Shown here: positions 52,100 to 60,188 of the stretch, piece after piece
Layout: every line of letters starts with the position of its first letter
Position numbering within the stretch: position 1 is the first letter of the stretch
Assembly: GCF_030657435.1 (NCBI RefSeq)
Contig: NZ_JAUTWS010000001.1
Location: forward strand, 186,001-250,000
Direction of reading: 5' to 3'
DNA from: Paracraurococcus lichenis
GTDB lineage: Bacteria > Pseudomonadota > Alphaproteobacteria > Acetobacterales > Acetobacteraceae
Length of the DNA: 64,000 nt
Notes under the pieces: generated by a model
What the model was told of the DNA's origin: nothing
What the model saw: the letters and a program-made list of their open reading frames with translations, nothing else
Database searches by the model: none
Position numbers and translations under genes: made by a program

Positions 52100-52341
52100 G
52101 GAGGTCTCCTGCCCTGCGGCGCCGCTGCGCGGGCGCCTTGCCTGGCCGCCAGGATGCGGCAGCCGCGGCGGGCCGTCATCCTCCCCTGCGCAGCACAAGA
52201 GTCTTTCCCGTGCGTCCGAAATGACGCGGCCGGATTTCGGACAGCCCGGCACGGGTGAATTGCCGATTGCGGCCTTCCCATCCGGCGCCCCCATCCCCAG
52301 ACTAGGCGAGAGGAAGGATAACGGTCCCAGGGAGCCAGGAC

Positions 52342-53331
52342 ATGCAATTCGGACTGTTCGGGGGCGCCCGGACCAGGCGCAGCGTCGGCATCGAGGACAG
52401 CCAGGGCTACCAGAGCTTCATCGACTACGTGATGGAGGCCGACCGGCTCGGCTTCCGCCATATGTTCATGGTGGAGCACCACTCGACCGGTCAGGGCCAG
52501 GTCTCGGCCTCCATGACCCTGCTGGCCTATCTCGCCGCGAAGACGCAGACCATCCGCCTCGGCACCGCGGTCGTGGTCCTGCCCTGGCACAACCCGGTGC
52601 TGGTCGCCGAGCAGGCCGCGACGCTCGACCTGCTGAGCGGCGGGCGCTTCGATTTCGGCGTCGGCAAGGGCTACCGCAAGCCGGAATTCGACGCCTTCTG
52701 CATCCCCATCGAGGAAGCCACTGAGCGCTTCGACGAGGCGATCGAGGTCATCCGCAAGGCCTGGACCTCCGAGGAGCGGTTCTCGCATCACGGCAAGCGC
52801 TGGCACTACGAGAACATGCTGGTCGAGCCGGCGCCGCTGCAGCGGCCGCATCCGCCGCTCTGGCTCGCCGCCGGCAGCGCCGACAGCATCCGCCGCGCGG
52901 CGCGGGAGGGTTTCTGCCTGTTGCTCGACCAGCTCGCCAGCGTGGAGCAGATCGGCGAACGCATCGCGCTCTACAAGGCGGAATGCGAGAAGGCCGGCCG
53001 CGAGTACCGCCCCACCATGGTCGGCACCGCCCGGGCGCTGCAGATGATCCATTCCGAGGAAGAGCGCGCCGCCGCCTACGAGACGCGCCGGCGTGTGGTC
53101 GGCGTCATCGGCGACCTCGCCCGCGGCAAGCTGGCCGACCGGGTGGAGGAGGACACCGCGCCGCTGCTCGGCATGCCGGCGGAGATCGTCGCGCGGCTCC
53201 GGCAGCTCGAGGCCGTGGGCGCCAGCAATATCCTGCTGGTCGATCCCAATGCCTCGGTCGAGAACCTGCGCGCCTTCGCGCGCGAGGTGATGCCGGAATT
53301 CGCCCCGGCGCTGAAGGCTGCCGCCGAGTAG
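52342..53331 (+). CDS. LLM-class flavin-dependent oxidoreductase (luciferase-like)
   Basis: 329 residues. 'MQFGLFGGARTRR' opens a TIM barrel; 'MVEHHSTGQGQVSASMTLLAYLAAKTQTIRLGTAVVVLP' spans roughly residues 48-85 and 'LLSGGRFDFGVGKGYRKPEF' follows. It uses reduced FMN and O2 for oxygenation or hydroxylation of an unknown compound. It diverges from the hydrolase-Bug-SDR operon over 242 bp and is followed by a terminator. Confidence 0.9.
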   Translation: MQFGLFGGARTRRSVGIEDSQGYQSFIDYVMEADRLGFRHMFMVEHHSTGQGQVSASMTLLAYLAAKTQTIRLGTAVVVLPWHNPVLVAEQAATLDLLSGGRFDFGVGKGYRKPEFDAFCIPIEEATERFDEAIEVIRKAWTSEERFSHHGKRWHYENMLVEPAPLQRPHPPLWLAAGSADSIRRAAREGFCLLLDQLASVEQIGERIALYKAECEKAGREYRPTMVGTARALQMIHSEEERAAAYETRRRVVGVIGDLARGKLADRVEEDTAPLLGMPAEIVARLRQLEAVGASNILLVDPNASVENLRAFAREVMPEFAPALKAAAE

Positions 53332-53352
53332 GGCGGCACGCCTGGACAGGCG

Positions 53353-53383
53353 ACGGCCCGCGCCGCAGGCTGCGGGCCGTTTT
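53353..53383 (+). terminator. Rho-independent terminator
   Basis: ACGGCCCGC/GCGGGCCGT, a 9-bp perfect stem with a 10-nt loop that can pair further internally, followed by TTTT (53380-53383). It lies 21 nt after the luciferase-like gene and 20 nt before the next start codon. Confidence 0.75.
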
Positions 53384-53403
53384 CAATTCAGGGGAGGACG
53401 AGC

Positions 53404-53958
53404 ATGGCCAGGCTGGCGCCGAGGACGCGCGAGACGCTCGATGCCGCGCAGCAGGCGGTCTGGGACCGCATCGCCTCCGGCGCCCGCGGCGGCGTCGGCG
53501 GACCCTTCACCGCGCTGATCGAGAGCGCGGAGCTCTGCGCCCGCGTCGAGCAGCTCGGCGTCTTCATCCGCTACGAGTGCAGCGTGCCGATGCGCCTGCG
53601 GGAGATCGCCATCCTCTGCGTCGGCCAGCACTGGAAGGCGGAGTACGAGTGGTACGCGCATGCGCCGATCGCGGCCAAGCAGGGCGTGCCGGAGGCGGTG
53701 ATCCAGGCCATCGGCACGGGCGCCGCCGAGATCCCCTTCGATGCCGAAGCCGATCGCATCACCGTCGATTTCGTGCGGGCGCTGCTGCGGACCGGCCAGG
53801 TCGGCGACGCCGCCTATGCGGCGGCGAAGGCGCTGCTGGGCGAGAAGGGCACGGTCGAGCTGACCGGTCTGGTCGGCTACTACAGCCTGCTGGCGATGCA
53901 GCTCAACGTCTTCCAGGTCGCGCCGCCGCCGCCCTTCCGGGCGCCCTGGGCGGGGTAG
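53404..53958 (+). CDS. Carboxymuconolactone decarboxylase family protein
   Basis: 184 residues, all-helical. 'LREIAILCVGQHWKAEYEWYAHAPIAAKQGVPEAVI' runs across residues ~60-95 and contains the family's Glu-x-His arrangement. There is a single Cys in place of the CxxC of AhpD, so a decarboxylase or scaffold role is more likely than peroxidase activity. AGGGGAGGACGAGC precedes the start. Confidence 0.85.
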   Translation: MARLAPRTRETLDAAQQAVWDRIASGARGGVGGPFTALIESAELCARVEQLGVFIRYECSVPMRLREIAILCVGQHWKAEYEWYAHAPIAAKQGVPEAVIQAIGTGAAEIPFDAEADRITVDFVRALLRTGQVGDAAYAAAKALLGEKGTVELTGLVGYYSLLAMQLNVFQVAPPPPFRAPWAG

Positions 53959-54150
53959 GGCCGGGCGGCAGAACCCTGCGGGACCACGGGGCGTTACCAG
54001 TTCGACCGCGGCCTCAACCTGCCCGCGACGCGGCCTTGCCCGGTGAACGCCCCGGTCTTGGATGCGCCGCGTGGCCCGGGTATACCGGCCGCAACGCCTC
54101 GCGCCGCGGCGGGCACGGACCCGCCCGGCGCCACGAGCAGGGATCTCCGC

Positions 54151-55134
54151 ATGACCGATCGTCGCCGCCTCCTGCAGGGGGGCGCCCTCCTCCTCACCGG
54201 CCTCGCCATGCCCGCCATCGGCCGGGCGCAGGCCGGCTGGCCCACCCAGCCAGTGCGGCTGATCGTGCCCTTCGCCGCCGGCGGCCCCACCGACATCCCG
54301 GCGCGGCTGCTGGCCGACGAGCTGTCGAAGCAACTGCCGCAGCGCGTGATCGTGGAGAACCGCACAGGCGCCGGCGTCGTCGTCGGCTCGGACGTCGTGG
54401 CGAAGGCGCCGAAGGACGGGCACACGCTGCTCTACACCACCATCGCCCATGCGGCGCTGCGCGCCATCTTCCCGCGCCTGCCCTTTGACCCGCTGGGCGA
54501 CTTCGCGCCCGTGGCGCTGACCGGCACCATCCCCATGCTGATGATGGTGAACAAGGACCTGCCCGTCTCCTCCCTGCAGGAGCTGATCGCGCTGCTGAAG
54601 AAGAACCCAGGCAAGTACGACTATGCCAGCACCGGCAATGGCGCGGCGCTGCACCTGGCGACGGAGCTCTTCCTGAAGCAGGCGGGCGTGCAGGCCAACC
54701 ATGTGCCCTATCGCGGCTCCGCCGCCGCCATGCCGGACCTGCTGAGCGGGACGGTGTCGGTCATGCTCGACGTCGCCAACAACGCGTTGCCCTTCGTCCA
54801 GCGCGGCGACGTGAAGGGGCTGGCCATCTCCGCCTCCCACCGCCTGCCGCAGGCGCCGAGCGTCCCGACCTTCGCCGAGGCCGGGCTGCCGGGCTACGAG
54901 GCCTATACCTGGCACATGGTCTTCGCCCCCGCCGGCACGCCGGAGCCGCTGCAGCAGCAGATCAGCGGCTCGATCAACAAGGTCATGGCGATGGAGAGCG
55001 TGAAGCAGCGTCTCTCCGACCTGACCATGGAGCCGCGCGCCGACACCACCCCGGCCTCGACCGCCGCCTTCCTCAAGGCCGAGGTCGAGAAGTGGGAGAA
55101 GGTGATCCGCGACGCCGGCATCAAGGCGGATTGA
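54151..55134 (+). CDS. Tripartite tricarboxylate transporter substrate-binding protein (Bug family)
   Basis: 327 residues from the ATG at 54151; the frame is open from 54043 but only the later start gives an export signal, 'MTDRRRLLQGGALLLTG' ending near 'GRAQA' (Tat type). 'PTQPVRLIVPFAAGGPTDIPARLL', 'HVPYRGSAAAMPDLLSGTVSVM' and 'VPTFAEAGLPGYEAYTWHMV' are Bug blocks. It stands after the CMD-family gene, with a 192-bp gap. Confidence 0.92.
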   Translation: MTDRRRLLQGGALLLTGLAMPAIGRAQAGWPTQPVRLIVPFAAGGPTDIPARLLADELSKQLPQRVIVENRTGAGVVVGSDVVAKAPKDGHTLLYTTIAHAALRAIFPRLPFDPLGDFAPVALTGTIPMLMMVNKDLPVSSLQELIALLKKNPGKYDYASTGNGAALHLATELFLKQAGVQANHVPYRGSAAAMPDLLSGTVSVMLDVANNALPFVQRGDVKGLAISASHRLPQAPSVPTFAEAGLPGYEAYTWHMVFAPAGTPEPLQQQISGSINKVMAMESVKQRLSDLTMEPRADTTPASTAAFLKAEVEKWEKVIRDAGIKAD

Positions 55135-55142
55135 GTTGGCCT

Positions 55143-55163
55143 GGGGGAGGCGCGGCCTCCCCC
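55143..55163. terminator. Convergent terminator-like hairpin
   Basis: GGGGGAGGC/GCCTCCCCC, a 9-bp perfect stem with a GCG loop, between the Bug gene and the convergent Ldh-family gene. There is no T tract. Confidence 0.5.
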
Positions 55164-55167
55164 GTCC

Positions 55168-56283
55168 TCAGCCGTTCGGCCGCAGCAGATAGGGCGCGCC
55201 GCAGCGCTCGCAGATGCCGCGGATCAGCGCGTCCAGCGAGTCGGGCACCGGGATTCCCTCGGCGAGGCGCTTCGCCTTCATGATGTCCTCCGGCTCGCCC
55301 GGGACCAGCACGGGCTCGGCCGGATCGGCGGGCGGCGTCGCATGCAGCACGTCGAGGATGGTGTCGATCTCGGCCTCGAACTCGCCCTCCTCGCGGAAGG
55401 CCTTCGGGTCGATGGCCAGGAAGAAATGGCCGATATTCTGCGGCTTGTCCGGCGTCCAGGTGCGCTTGTGCACGGGCGAGAAGGCGGCGCCGACCAGTGC
55501 GCCGCCCAGGATATGCACCATCATGGCGAGGCCATAGCCTTTGGCGCTGCCCTGATTCTCCGTCCCGCCGAGCGGCGTGATCCCGCCCTCCTTGCGCTCG
55601 AAGACATAGGCATTGCCCTCATGCGGGTCGGTCACCGCCTGGCCCTTGCCGTCCACCACCCAGCCGGCGGGCAGGGGCGCGTCGTTCAGGTGGTGCACCT
55701 TCACCTTGCCCGCCGCGACCGTGGTGGTCGCCATGTCCAGGACGAAGGGCTTGTTGCGCTTCGCGGGTGCTGCGAAGGCCAGCGGGTTGGTGCCCAGCAC
55801 CGGCAGGGCGGCGCGGGTCGGCACCATGCTGATCCCCTGCGCGGAACTCGTCACCATGCCGATGACGCCGCGCGCCGAGGCGATGCGGGCATAGGCGCCG
55901 GCGGCGCCGAAATGATGGCTGTTCACCACCCCGACCATGCCGATGCCGTGCTGCAGGGCCTTGTCCACCGCCATGTTCATGGCGAGCGCCGAGACGGGAT
56001 GCCCGAGGCCATTGCCGGCATCGAGCAGCGCGGTCGGCCCGGTGTCGCGCGCGACCCGCGGCTGCGCCGCGAGCTTGAGCCGTCCGGCCTGCACCCCTTG
56101 CTCATAGGTCATCAGCATCGACAGGCCGTGGCTGTCCACGCCCATCAGGTCGGTCTCGACCATGACCTCGGCGGTGGTCTTCGCATGCTCCTCCGGCATG
56201 CCCCAGGCCGTCAGGATGGCATGGATCTGCTGGCGGACGGCATCGGCCGGGACGGGGCGGCCGGAGGTGACGTTCTTGGCCAT
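55168..56283 (-). CDS. Ldh-family (malate/L-lactate/ureidoglycolate type) dehydrogenase
   Basis: 371 residues. 'DLMGVDSHGLSMLMTYEQGV' (near 50-69) and 'VGVVNSHHFGAAGAYARIA' hold the family's conserved His residues; 'PLGGTENQGSAKGYGLAMMVHIL' is the characteristic late block. These NAD(P)-dependent enzymes oxidise 2-hydroxy acids and do not share a fold with classical LDH. It is the last gene of a four-gene minus-strand operon with a TauD-like enzyme, an FAH hydrolase and a Bug protein. Confidence 0.92.
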   Translation of the reverse strand: MAKNVTSGRPVPADAVRQQIHAILTAWGMPEEHAKTTAEVMVETDLMGVDSHGLSMLMTYEQGVQAGRLKLAAQPRVARDTGPTALLDAGNGLGHPVSALAMNMAVDKALQHGIGMVGVVNSHHFGAAGAYARIASARGVIGMVTSSAQGISMVPTRAALPVLGTNPLAFAAPAKRNKPFVLDMATTTVAAGKVKVHHLNDAPLPAGWVVDGKGQAVTDPHEGNAYVFERKEGGITPLGGTENQGSAKGYGLAMMVHILGGALVGAAFSPVHKRTWTPDKPQNIGHFFLAIDPKAFREEGEFEAEIDTILDVLHATPPADPAEPVLVPGEPEDIMKAKRLAEGIPVPDSLDALIRGICERCGAPYLLRPNG

Positions 56284-56352
56284 GTTTCTGTGAGTTCCCT
56301 GCTTCGGTGCCCGGCCCGCGCGCCGCTGGCGCGCCCGGGCATGCGCTTCGTG

Positions 56353-57333
56353 TCAGTCGACGCGCGCGCCGGTCGCCTTGACGATCGGCACCCAGCGCTC
56401 GATCTCGCTGGCGATGAAGGCGCGGGTGCGCTCGGGCGTCATACCCTCCGGGATGGTATTGCCCAATTGGACCAGGCGGTCGCGCACCGCGGGCACGCGC
56501 AGGGCGGCGCTGATCTGCTCGTAGAGGAATTGCCGGATCACCAGCGGCGTGCCGAGCGTCGCGCTCCAGGGCGTCCAGGTCGTCGCCTGGTATTCCGGCA
56601 GACCGGCCTCGGCGCTGGTCGGCACATCCGGCGCCATGGGCGAGCGCTCGGGCGTCGCAATGACGATGCCGCGCACCTCGCCCGATTTGAGGTGCTCGGA
56701 GAGGAAGGAGATGGTGTCCGCCTGGAAGGCGGTCCGCCCCGCCGCGAGGTCGGTATAGGCCGCGGCCGAGCCGCGATAGGGCACGTGCTGCGCCTGCACG
56801 CCGAGCAGGTGCACCAGCATCGCGCCGGCGATATGGCCCGTGGTGCCGTTGCCGGAGGAGCCGTAGTCGTACTTGCCGGGATTGGCCGCGAGCAGCGCGC
56901 GGAACTCCGCCAGCGTCCTGACGCCGAGCGAGGGATGCACCGCGACGGCGATGGCGGAATGGCTGCTGATGGTGATGTGGTCCACGCCGGTCAGCGGATG
57001 CACGCGCAACCGGTCGCCATAGAGGCCGACATTCAGCGTATGGCTGCCGAGCGCGCCGACCAGCAGCGTGTAGCCGTCGGGCGGCGTCGCCGCGACCGTC
57101 TCGAAGGCGACGGTGCCGCCGCCGCTCGGCCGGTTCTCCACCACGAATTGCTGGCCGAGCTGGGCGGAAAGCTGCGTCGCCACCAGCCGCGCGTTGAGAT
57201 CGGCATTGCCGCCCGGGGCGAGGGCCACGACGATGCGCACGGGACGGTTCGGGTAATCCATGCCGGGCGCCTTCGGCTGCGCGGCGGCTGTGCCGGCGAG
57301 CGCCAGGAGCAGGGCGAGGGCGCGGGCGATCAT
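56353..57333 (-). CDS. Tripartite tricarboxylate transporter substrate-binding protein (Bug family)
   Basis: 326 residues from the ATG at 57333, overlapping the FAH stop by 4 nt. Sec leader 'MIARALALLLALAGTAAAQ'. 'YPNRPVRIVVALAPGGNADLNARLV', 'HVPYRGSAAAYTDLAAGRTAF' and 'VPTSAEAGLPEYQATTW' are Bug blocks. The binding-loop 'APGGNADLN' differs from the 'AAGGPTDIP' of the previous Bug, so the ligand likely differs. It is translationally coupled to a catabolic hydrolase. Confidence 0.92.
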   Translation of the reverse strand: MIARALALLLALAGTAAAQPKAPGMDYPNRPVRIVVALAPGGNADLNARLVATQLSAQLGQQFVVENRPSGGGTVAFETVAATPPDGYTLLVGALGSHTLNVGLYGDRLRVHPLTGVDHITISSHSAIAVAVHPSLGVRTLAEFRALLAANPGKYDYGSSGNGTTGHIAGAMLVHLLGVQAQHVPYRGSAAAYTDLAAGRTAFQADTISFLSEHLKSGEVRGIVIATPERSPMAPDVPTSAEAGLPEYQATTWTPWSATLGTPLVIRQFLYEQISAALRVPAVRDRLVQLGNTIPEGMTPERTRAFIASEIERWVPIVKATGARVD

Positions 57334-58241
57334 GCCTCGCCTCCCATGGAATGCTCGAGCACGCCGACCTTCTCCACCTCCAGCCGCAACCGGTCGCCGG
57401 GCCTGAGATAGCGCGGCGGATCGCGGAAATGCCCGACGCCGGCGGGCGTGCCGGTGGCGATGACGTCGCCCGGCTGCAGCGTGACGAAGCGCGACAACCA
57501 GGCGATCAGTGTGGCGACCGGGAAGATCAGGTCGCGCGTATTGCCGTGCTGCACCTCCTCGCCGTTCAGGATGCAGCGCAGGTCCAGCGCCCATGGCTCG
57601 CCCACCTCCTCGGGCGTGGCGATCCAGGGGCCCATCGGGCAGAAGCCGTCGAGGCCCTTGCCGAAGCTGGTCATGCCGATGGGATGGTCGAATTGCAGGG
57701 CGCGGTCGGTGAGGTCGTTCAGCACGGTGTAGCCGGCGACATGGTCGAGCGCGGCGCCCTCGCTCACCTCCCGGGCGGGCCGGCCGATGATGACGGCGAG
57801 TTCCACTTCCCAGTCCGGTTTCAGCGCCGATTTCGGGATGCGCACGACATCGCCCGGCCCGCTGACCGAGGAGGTCGGCTTGAGGAAGATGCGCGGCGCC
57901 GCCAGCTTCGGCCCGCCGACCTCCTTCGCGTGGTCGGCATAGTTGCGGCCGACGCCGAGGATCTTTCCGGGTTGCAGCGGCGCCCGCAGCCGCACCGCGG
58001 AAAGGGGGCGGCGCAGCGCGATGCTCTCCGGCCGGGCGGCGAAGGCAAGCGCGCGGGCCGCCTGCACCATCGCCGCCTCGCCCGCCGCCAGCAGCCCGGT
58101 CATGTCGGGGGGCAGGGCCAGCGGCGGCTCGCCCGCCGCCTTCCGCGCCGCGTCCAGCGCCGGCTGGAACTCCACCACCGCCTCGCCGAGGATGGCGCCG
58201 ATGCGGGGCGCGCCATCGGCCTCGAAACTGACGAGCTTCAT
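57330..58241 (-). CDS. Fumarylacetoacetate hydrolase family protein
   Basis: 303 residues. An N-terminal ~75-residue domain precedes the FAH fold: 'KILGVGRNYADHAKEVGG', 'FLKPTSSVSGPGDVV', 'DWEVELAVIIGRPAREVS' (metal-binding Glu) and 'GYTVLNDLTDRALQ' (metal-binding Asp), then 'GDVIATGTPAGVGHF'. It hydrolyses C-C bonds of acylpyruvate-like compounds or decarboxylates oxaloacetate-type acids. Its ATG lies 1 nt after the TauD-like stop. Confidence 0.93.
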   Translation of the reverse strand: MKLVSFEADGAPRIGAILGEAVVEFQPALDAARKAAGEPPLALPPDMTGLLAAGEAAMVQAARALAFAARPESIALRRPLSAVRLRAPLQPGKILGVGRNYADHAKEVGGPKLAAPRIFLKPTSSVSGPGDVVRIPKSALKPDWEVELAVIIGRPAREVSEGAALDHVAGYTVLNDLTDRALQFDHPIGMTSFGKGLDGFCPMGPWIATPEEVGEPWALDLRCILNGEEVQHGNTRDLIFPVATLIAWLSRFVTLQPGDVIATGTPAGVGHFRDPPRYLRPGDRLRLEVEKVGVLEHSMGGEA

Positions 58242-58242
58242 T

Positions 58243-59124
58243 TCAGGCGGCCAGGGCGGCGTAGTCGCGCGTCGCCATCACCTGCACCCGCAGGATGAAG
58301 CGCGGCTCCTCCGGCCCGTAATCGGCGACCGCATTGTGCACCGTGCCGATGTTGTCCCATATCAGCAGGTCGCCCGGCGTCCAGGCATGGCTGTACAGGT
58401 ACTTCTCCTGCGCCTGGTGGCGGAAGAGGAACTCCAGCAGCGCGTCGCTCTCGGCCGGCTCCAGCCCCTCGATCCGCATGGCATAGCCGGGATTGCAGTA
58501 GAGCACGCGGCGGCCGGTGATCGGATGCACGCGGAAGATCGGCTGCGGCACCGGCGGCTTCTTCGCGCGCTGCTCCGGCGTCAGCGGCCTACGGATGCTG
58601 CCGGGACGAGTCCGCATCACCTCCCAGAACTTCTCGAAATCGTGGATGGCGACGCGCCCTTCCAGCCGCGCCACCACCTCGGCCGGCAGGTCGTCATAGG
58701 CGGCGTGCATGTTGCGGAACTGCGTGTCGCCCAGCGGCCGTCCGTCGCGCAGCGGCACCTGCTTCGCGTGCAGCGCATTCGCCAGCGCGATCTCCTGCGA
58801 ATAGGACATGTCGGTGTGCCAGCCCTGGCCGGCATCGGAGAGGCCGATGGGCTTCCCCGCCTCGTCCCGCATGTTCGACAGGATCATCACCTCGGGATGG
58901 CCCGGGGCATGGAACATGTTGGCGACGTTCACCTCCAGCTCGCCGAAGCGCGAGCCGAAGGCGGAGAGGTGCGAGGCTTCGAGGTCCTGGCCCGGGAAGC
59001 ACAGCACGCCGTACTGGCCGAGCGCCCGCAGCACCGTGCGGAACGCCGGATCGCCGAGCGTCTGCCGCAGGTCGATCCCCTCGACCCGGGCGCCGAGCCC
59101 GGCATTGTTGGGCGTGATGCGCAT
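58243..59124 (-). CDS. TauD/TfdA-family Fe(II)/2-oxoglutarate dioxygenase
   Basis: 293 residues from the ATG at 59124 (GGAGGAAACC upstream). The facial triad is visible: His103 and Asp105 in 'GWHTDMSY' and His263 in 'GTVHNAV', with Arg275/Arg279 for 2-oxoglutarate. 'LCFPGQDLEASHLSAFG' is the usual N-terminal block. It hydroxylates a sulfonate, ether or other acid substrate. First gene of the operon TauD-like, FAH, Bug, Ldh; divergent from another Bug gene. Confidence 0.92.
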   Translation of the reverse strand: MRITPNNAGLGARVEGIDLRQTLGDPAFRTVLRALGQYGVLCFPGQDLEASHLSAFGSRFGELEVNVANMFHAPGHPEVMILSNMRDEAGKPIGLSDAGQGWHTDMSYSQEIALANALHAKQVPLRDGRPLGDTQFRNMHAAYDDLPAEVVARLEGRVAIHDFEKFWEVMRTRPGSIRRPLTPEQRAKKPPVPQPIFRVHPITGRRVLYCNPGYAMRIEGLEPAESDALLEFLFRHQAQEKYLYSHAWTPGDLLIWDNIGTVHNAVADYGPEEPRFILRVQVMATRDYAALAA

Positions 59125-59231
59125 CGCGGTTTCCTCCGGCCGCAAGACTCGGGCAGCCTCCGGCCGCGGTCAAGCTTGCGCGGCACCGGGCCGCGCCGCA
59201 GCATCGCGGGAACAAAATGGGGAGGGACGCG

Positions 59232-60188
59232 ATGCGGATCGGGCGGCGGGCGGTGCTCGGGACCATGCTGGCGGCGCCGGCGCTCGCCCAGCCGGAATTC
59301 CCGGCCCGCCCGGTGCGGCTGGTGGTCGGCTACCCGCCGGGCGGCAGCACCGACCTGGTCGCGCGGCTGCTGGCCGAGCGCCTATCCCGCGCCTGGGGCC
59401 AGCCTGTCGTGGTGGAGAACCGGCCCGGCGCGGCCGGGACGCTCGGCGCCGACCTGGTCGCCAAGGCCGCGCCCGACGGATACACGCTGCTGGTCGGCGC
59501 CTCCGGCGAGATGGCGGTGGCGCGCGCAGTGATGCGCAGCATCCCCTACCAGCCCGCGGACTTCGCGCCGATCGCCTGGCTTACCGAGCAGCCCTTCCTG
59601 GTGCTGGTCCATGCCGGGCTGCCGGCACGGAGCCTCGGCGACCTCGTTGCCCTGGCGCGCGAGCGGAACGGGCGGCTCGACTATGCCTCCCACGGCAACG
59701 GCACGGCGAACCACCTGCTCGCGGAATTGCTGAAGGTCGAGACCGGCGTCGCGATCACTCACATCCCCTATCGGGGCGGCGGGCCGGCGATGACCGATCT
59801 CGTCTCCGGCAACGTGCCGATGCTGCTGGACGTCATCCCCTCGGCCATGCCGCATCTCGCCTCCGGCCGCGTGCGGGCGCTCGCGCTCTGCCGCGCCACG
59901 CGCAGCGCCGTGCTGCCGGAGGTGCCGACGACCGCCGAGGCGGGCTTCCCCTTCCTCACCGGCAGCACCTGGGCCACCCTGGTCGCGCCGGCGCGCATGC
60001 CGGAGTCGGTGCTGGCGCGGATCGGCGATGCGGTGCAGGCGGCGATGCGGGACGGGCTGGCGGAGGCCTTCCGCGAGCGCGGCCTGGAGCCGGTCGGCGC
60101 CGATGCCGCCGCGGCGCGCGCCTTCATCGCGGCGGAGCAGGCGAAATGGGTGCAGATGGCGCAGCGCGCGGGGGTGCAGCCGGAGTGA
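59232..60188 (+). CDS. Tripartite tricarboxylate transporter substrate-binding protein (Bug family)
   Basis: 318 residues from the ATG at 59232, preceded by GGGGAGGGACGCG; an in-frame start 15 nt upstream is less likely. Leader 'MRIGRRAVLGTMLAAPALAQ' has a twin Arg. 'FPARPVRLVVGYPPGGSTDLVARLL', 'HIPYRGGGPAMTDLVSGNVPM' and 'VPTTAEAGFPFL' are Bug blocks. Its stop overlaps the GTG of the DadA-like gene (GTGA). Confidence 0.92.
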   Translation: MRIGRRAVLGTMLAAPALAQPEFPARPVRLVVGYPPGGSTDLVARLLAERLSRAWGQPVVVENRPGAAGTLGADLVAKAAPDGYTLLVGASGEMAVARAVMRSIPYQPADFAPIAWLTEQPFLVLVHAGLPARSLGDLVALARERNGRLDYASHGNGTANHLLAELLKVETGVAITHIPYRGGGPAMTDLVSGNVPMLLDVIPSAMPHLASGRVRALALCRATRSAVLPEVPTTAEAGFPFLTGSTWATLVAPARMPESVLARIGDAVQAAMRDGLAEAFRERGLEPVGADAAAARAFIAAEQAKWVQMAQRAGVQPE

